Shown piece after piece: positions 5,980 to 9,061 of a stretch of 9,061 nt of DNA (position 1 is the first letter of the stretch; each line of letters opens with the position of its first letter). Source of the DNA: an uncultured Polaromonas sp. (GTDB lineage Bacteria > Pseudomonadota > Gammaproteobacteria > Burkholderiales > Burkholderiaceae). The notes beneath the pieces are model-generated. The model saw only the letters and a list, made by a program, of their open reading frames with translations. It was not told the origin of the DNA and searched no databases. The position numbers and the translations under genes are program-made. The stretch is from positions 1 to 9,061 of the forward strand of contig CAMLDT010000144.1 in assembly GCA_946479075.1 (NCBI GenBank), read 5' to 3'.

Positions 5980-6702
5980 ATGCCTGTATGGCGCGTATTG
6001 ATTGTTGAAGACGACCTCGCCACGCGCGAATTTTTCGCGGACAGCGTGTCGCGCTGCGACGCGCTGCAACTGCTTGCGAGCGTGGGCAGTTGCGACGAAG
6101 CCCGCGCCCTGATCAGCGACCACACGCTGGCCATCGATATCCTGCTGACCGACCTGGCCCTGCCGGACGGCAGCGGACTGGACCTGATCCGGCTGGCCGG
6201 ACGCCTGCGGCCGGCCTGCGAGGCGCTGGTGATCTCGATGTTCGGCGACGAGGACAGCGTGCTGTCCAGCGTCGAGGCCGGGGCGCTGGGCTATATCCAG
6301 AAAGACTTCACGCCCGACAACATCGCCCACACCATCCTCGAAATGAAGGCCGGCGCCTCACCGATCTCGCCGATGATCGCGCGCCGTGTGCTGGCCAAGT
6401 ACCGTGCCCTGCAGGCCGGGGAGCGCGAGGCCGCAACGGCCGGGCCGGTGCTGTCCCCCGCAGGCGACACGCGCAGCACGGGGCGCTCGCTGCTGTCGGC
6501 GCGTGAGCAGGACGTGCTGGAGCTGATTGCACGCGGCTTTTCCTACGCCGAAATTTCCCGGCTCAAGGCGGTCAGCGTCCACACCGTGCAGTCGCACATC
6601 AAGAACCTGTACACCAAGCTGGCGGTTCACTCGCGCAGCGAAGCCGTCTACGAGGCCACGCGGCTGGGCTTGCTGCAGCCGCCGACGGCGTCTCCGTCCT
6701 GA
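5980..6702 (+). CDS. NarL/FixJ-type response regulator
   Basis: A 240-residue cytoplasmic two-component regulator. The receiver domain covers about 1-125: RVLIVEDD at 5-12 with the acidic cluster Glu10-Asp11-Asp12, phosphoacceptor Asp58 in LLTDLALPDGSGLDL, switch Ser86 in VISMFGDED, and Lys108 in GALGYIQKDF. A linker of about 40 residues leads to a LuxR/GerE helix-turn-helix at about 172-232 (LSAREQDVLELIARG, then VSVHTVQSHIKNLYTKL). All phosphorylation residues are intact, so it is probably active as a phosphorylation-dependent DNA-binding protein. The start is the ATG just before the receiver fold; the frame is open upstream to 5899 without homology. No strong Shine-Dalgarno is seen; GAG at 5970-5972 is the only trace. 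TATCAT at 5941-5946 is a possible -10 without a clear -35. The partner kinase follows after 14 bp. Target genes are unknown; the upstream outer-membrane protein gene is the nearest candidate. Confidence 0.95.
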   Translation: MPVWRVLIVEDDLATREFFADSVSRCDALQLLASVGSCDEARALISDHTLAIDILLTDLALPDGSGLDLIRLAGRLRPACEALVISMFGDEDSVLSSVEAGALGYIQKDFTPDNIAHTILEMKAGASPISPMIARRVLAKYRALQAGEREAATAGPVLSPAGDTRSTGRSLLSAREQDVLELIARGFSYAEISRLKAVSVHTVQSHIKNLYTKLAVHSRSEAVYEATRLGLLQPPTASPS

Positions 6703-6716
6703 GCCGCTGCCTGCCC

Positions 6717-8564
6717 ATGATCCGCCGCGGTCTCCGCCTGCTCCTGTGCTGCGGCTTGCTGCTTGGCGGCCTGGCGCAGGCTGCCGTGCTCGAACTGCGT
6801 CAAGGGACGGCGACGCTGGCCGTGCAGGGCGGGAGCAGCACCCAGCCCCTGGCCCTGCCTTATCACTGGGACCGCCTGCACAAGGGCCTGCCCGGCGACA
6901 TGACGGTCGAGCTGCCATTCACGCTGCCGGCAATGACCGAGGAGCCGTACGGGGTGTATTTCCCGCGCATCGGCAACACCGCACAGATCTGGCTCAACAA
7001 CACCCTGCTGGCGCGCTTTGGCGACACGGCGCGGCCGAACAGCGCGGACTATGCCAAGGGGCCGCAGTACGTGGCGATCCCCGCGCGCCTGCTGGAAACA
7101 AACAACGTGCTGCGCATCCGCCTGCACGCCGACGGGGGCCGCCGCGGCGGCCTGGCGACCGTCTGGGTGGGGCCCGAAGACGAGGTGCGGGCGCTGTACG
7201 CGGAGGCCTTCCGCTGGCGCGTGGTGGCGTCGATGGGCGTGACCATCTTCAGCCTGCTGGTGGGCGTGCTGGCCTTGATGCTGTGGGTCACGCAGACCGA
7301 TCCGGCCCAGTTGCTCACCCGCCGGCGCGACCCGGTCTATCTGATGGCCGGCCTGGCGGAGATCTGCTGGGCGCTGCGGGTCGGTGATGTGGCCATCGAA
7401 CAGCCGCCGCTGGCCTGGCCGCTGTGGGGCGTGATCATGACGGCCTCGTTTGCCGGCTGGATGTGCTGCATTGCGCTCTTTTGCCACCACGTGGCGGGCT
7501 GGCACCGACACCGCTCGATGCCGTGGATGACGGCAGGCCTGACCGCCCTGTTTGCCAGTGCCATCGTGGCCGCCACGCTCACCTTCCGGCTGCAGCAGCC
7601 GCTGTTCCTGACGCTCTGGCTGGGCTGCGCCAACCTGCTTTTTGTGACTTACGCCGGGGTTTACCTGTGGGGCGCCCTGCGCAAGCCGGACACGGCACGC
7701 CTGCTGGTGGCGCTGGCCGGTGTGGTCAATGTGCTGATGGGGGTGCGCGACTGGATCGCCATCCGCATCAGCGGGGGCTACGGCGACAACACCTGGATCC
7801 GCTACAGCTCGCTGCTGTTCGGACTGGCGCTGGCCTACATCGTGATCACGCGCTTTCGTGAAGTCAGCGCGCAGGCGCGCGACCTGATGGCCAACCTGTC
7901 GGCGCGCATCGCCCAGAAGGAGCAGGAGCTGGGGCAAACCTACCTGAAGGTCGAGCAGCTGGCGCGCGAGCAGGAGCGGGTCGGTGAGCGCACCCGCATC
8001 CTGCGCGACATGCACGATGGCGTGGGCGCGCACCTGAGCGCTGCGATCCGCCAGCTGCAGTCGGGCAAGGCCAGCACCGAGGACGTGCTGCAGACCCTGC
8101 GCTACACCCTGGACCAGCTCAAGCTGTCGATCGACGCCATGCATTTGCAGCCCGGCGACATCGCCTCACTGCTGGCCAACCTGCGCTACCGGCTGGAGCC
8201 GCGTTTTGCCGCCTCGGACATCGAACTGCAGTGGGTGGTCGGGGCGCTGGAGCCGGTCGCGGGCGTGGACGCCAACGCCATGCGCCAGCTCCAGTTCATG
8301 GTGTTCGAGGCGCTGTCCAACGTGCTGCAGCACTCCCAGGCCACCACGCTGGCGATTGAAGCCGACATGGCCGGCACCGGCGTCTGCCTGCGTGTGGTGG
8401 ACAACGGCCGCGGTTTTGATGTTTCCGCGCCGCCACGCAAAGGCCTGCTGGCCATGCGCGAACGTGCCGCCGCCATCGGTGTGCAGGTGTTGATCAGCAG
8501 CGCGCCGGGCCGCACCGTGGTGGAAATCCGCATCGCCCCGGGCACCAGCACAGACGCTACTTAA
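6717..8564 (+). CDS. 7TM-DISM sensor histidine kinase (HisKA_3/NarL type)
   Basis: A 615-residue membrane kinase that should phosphorylate the regulator encoded just upstream. A signal peptide (1-22, ending AQA) precedes a periplasmic domain at about 23-160 with jelly-roll, sugar-binding-like features (GNTAQIWLNNTLLARFGD at 86-103). About seven hydrophobic segments follow between 168 and 378, as in 7TM-DISM receptors. A short coiled coil at about 384-425 leads to the dimerization helix with RDMHDGVGAHL at 430-440, where His433 is the phosphoacceptor and Asp434 the likely acid/base. The ATPase domain has N-box Glu531 and Asn535 (FEALSNVLQHS) and G1 box VDNGRGFD at 560-567. The G2 box is degenerate: KGLLAMRERA has Arg574 where the first glycine of a GxGL motif is usual. 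The 14-bp gap to the regulator indicates one transcript. The stop codon lies 2 bp before repeat copy 2. The ligand is unknown. Confidence 0.93.
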   Translation: MIRRGLRLLLCCGLLLGGLAQAAVLELRQGTATLAVQGGSSTQPLALPYHWDRLHKGLPGDMTVELPFTLPAMTEEPYGVYFPRIGNTAQIWLNNTLLARFGDTARPNSADYAKGPQYVAIPARLLETNNVLRIRLHADGGRRGGLATVWVGPEDEVRALYAEAFRWRVVASMGVTIFSLLVGVLALMLWVTQTDPAQLLTRRRDPVYLMAGLAEICWALRVGDVAIEQPPLAWPLWGVIMTASFAGWMCCIALFCHHVAGWHRHRSMPWMTAGLTALFASAIVAATLTFRLQQPLFLTLWLGCANLLFVTYAGVYLWGALRKPDTARLLVALAGVVNVLMGVRDWIAIRISGGYGDNTWIRYSSLLFGLALAYIVITRFREVSAQARDLMANLSARIAQKEQELGQTYLKVEQLAREQERVGERTRILRDMHDGVGAHLSAAIRQLQSGKASTEDVLQTLRYTLDQLKLSIDAMHLQPGDIASLLANLRYRLEPRFAASDIELQWVVGALEPVAGVDANAMRQLQFMVFEALSNVLQHSQATTLAIEADMAGTGVCLRVVDNGRGFDVSAPPRKGLLAMRERAAAIGVQVLISSAPGRTVVEIRIAPGTSTDAT

Positions 8565-8566
8565 TT

Positions 8567-8610
8567 GATAGCTGCTCACCCTTGCCTGGCAAGGGCTGGA
8601 GCCCGATTTG
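8567..8610 (+). repeat. Dispersed intergenic palindromic repeat, copy 2
   Basis: A 44-bp element from GATAGCTGCT to GCCCGATTTG, 36/44 identical to copy 1 (5768-5811). Its core is an inverted repeat, CCCTTGCC (8579-8586) and GGCAAGGG (8588-8595) around one T; as a hairpin it is a 6-bp stem with loop CCTGG. It fills most of the 71-bp gap between the convergent kinase and mnmA genes and may end transcription from both sides. No T-tract follows either arm. Confidence 0.7.
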
Positions 8611-8635
8611 GCTTGCAATCTGTCAGGCGGGCCGC

Positions 8636-9061
8636 TCAGGACAGGTTTGGCACATTGCTCGACGCAATCACGCCGCCGCCCAGACAGACATCGCCCTGGT
8701 AAAGCACGGCGGACTGACCGGGCGTGACCGCCCACTGGGCTTGCTCAAAACGCAGTCCGGCGTGGCTGGCGGTCGGGCTGAGCAGCTCACAGGCGGCGTC
8801 CGCCTGCCGGTAACGCGTCTTGGCCGCCATGGCCTCGGCATCGGGCGGCGTGCCGGCCACCCAGCTGCAGTCCTGCACCTGCAGTTCGGTGGACAGCAGC
8901 CAGGGGTGGTCGTGGCCCTGCACCACCCACAAGGTGTTGCTGTCCATGTCCTTGCGCGCGACAAACCACGGTTCGTGTTCTCCGGCGCCGCGCTGGCCCT
9001 GCGCCTGCAGCGCCTTGAGCTCGGCGCCGCGCGCCTTCACGCCACCGATGCCCAGGCCCTG
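8636..9061 (-). CDS. mnmA: MnmA, tRNA-specific 2-thiouridylase (3' part only)
   Basis: MnmA puts the sulfur on position 2 of wobble uridine 34 in tRNA-Lys, -Glu and -Gln, using ATP and sulfur relayed from IscS through the Tus proteins or similar carriers. The last 141 residues are present; the N-terminal PP-loop ATPase and both catalytic cysteines lie beyond the right edge. The fragment begins [12 protein letters not shown] and continues [26 protein letters not shown], and [20 protein letters not shown] near the end. This matches the C-terminal beta-barrel of E. coli MnmA almost block by block as I remember it. It is convergent with the kinase gene. Confidence 0.96.
   Translation of the reverse strand, partial: QGLGIGGVKARGAELKALQAQGQRGAGEHEPWFVARKDMDSNTLWVVQGHDHPWLLSTELQVQDCSWVAGTPPDAEAMAAKTRYRQADAACELLSPTASHAGLRFEQAQWAVTPGQSAVLYQGDVCLGGGVIASSNVPNLS

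Noticed and set aside
6648..8144. 498-codon open frame on the minus strand
   Set aside because: Shadow of the histidine kinase gene; low-complexity His/Gln/Arg/Ala composition and no recognisable domain.
1..9061. CRISPR array, insertion sequence, prophage, tRNA or toxin-antitoxin genes
   Set aside because: No regularly spaced repeats, transposase or phage motifs, tRNA-like folds or small paired genes were seen.

Overview
The window is high-GC DNA with tight gene packing, short or absent Shine-Dalgarno sites, and proteins close to those I know from Burkholderiales. It most likely comes from the chromosome of a betaproteobacterium of the Comamonadaceae (Polaromonas, Rhodoferax or Variovorax type). 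Two copies of a short intergenic repeat of a kind I remember from Comamonadaceae genomes support this. The assignment rests on recall and not on a search.

Layout, left to right. (1) The 5' part of uvrA is on the minus strand and runs off the left edge (1-680). (2) Diverging from it is a YajR-like MFS exporter on the plus strand (807-2045). (3) Converging on that is a ClC-type chloride/proton antiporter on the minus strand (2058-3434); the two stops are 12 bp apart and a GC hairpin overlaps the exporter's stop codon. (4) Diverging from the ClC gene is ssb (3588-4085), with a palindrome and a hairpin in its upstream region and a strong nested hairpin terminator after it. (5) A long outer-membrane protein gene follows (4300-5736). 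Its first half is a MipA/OmpV barrel, and its last ~190 residues form a second barrel-like module ending in a PagL-like H-x-S motif. (6) After repeat copy 1 come a NarL/FixJ-type response regulator (5980-6702) and, 14 bp later, its 7TM-DISM histidine kinase (6717-8564). (7) Repeat copy 2 separates the kinase from the convergent 3' end of mnmA on the minus strand (8636-9061), which runs off the right edge.

How the genes fit together. uvrA, ssb and mnmA are housekeeping genes for excision repair, single-strand DNA binding and tRNA 2-thiouridylation. Between ssb and mnmA lies an envelope module: an outer-membrane protein with a possible lipid A-related domain, then a two-component pair whose kinase has a periplasmic jelly-roll-like sensor. 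A plausible reading is that the pair senses an envelope or small-molecule signal and controls the neighbouring outer-membrane protein. The sequence shows adjacency only, not regulation.

I see no CRISPR array, insertion sequence, prophage gene, tRNA or rRNA. Many long antisense frames exist, but they are shadows of GC-rich genes. The most unusual item is the two-part outer-membrane protein beside the sensor kinase; the dispersed repeat pair is the next most interesting.
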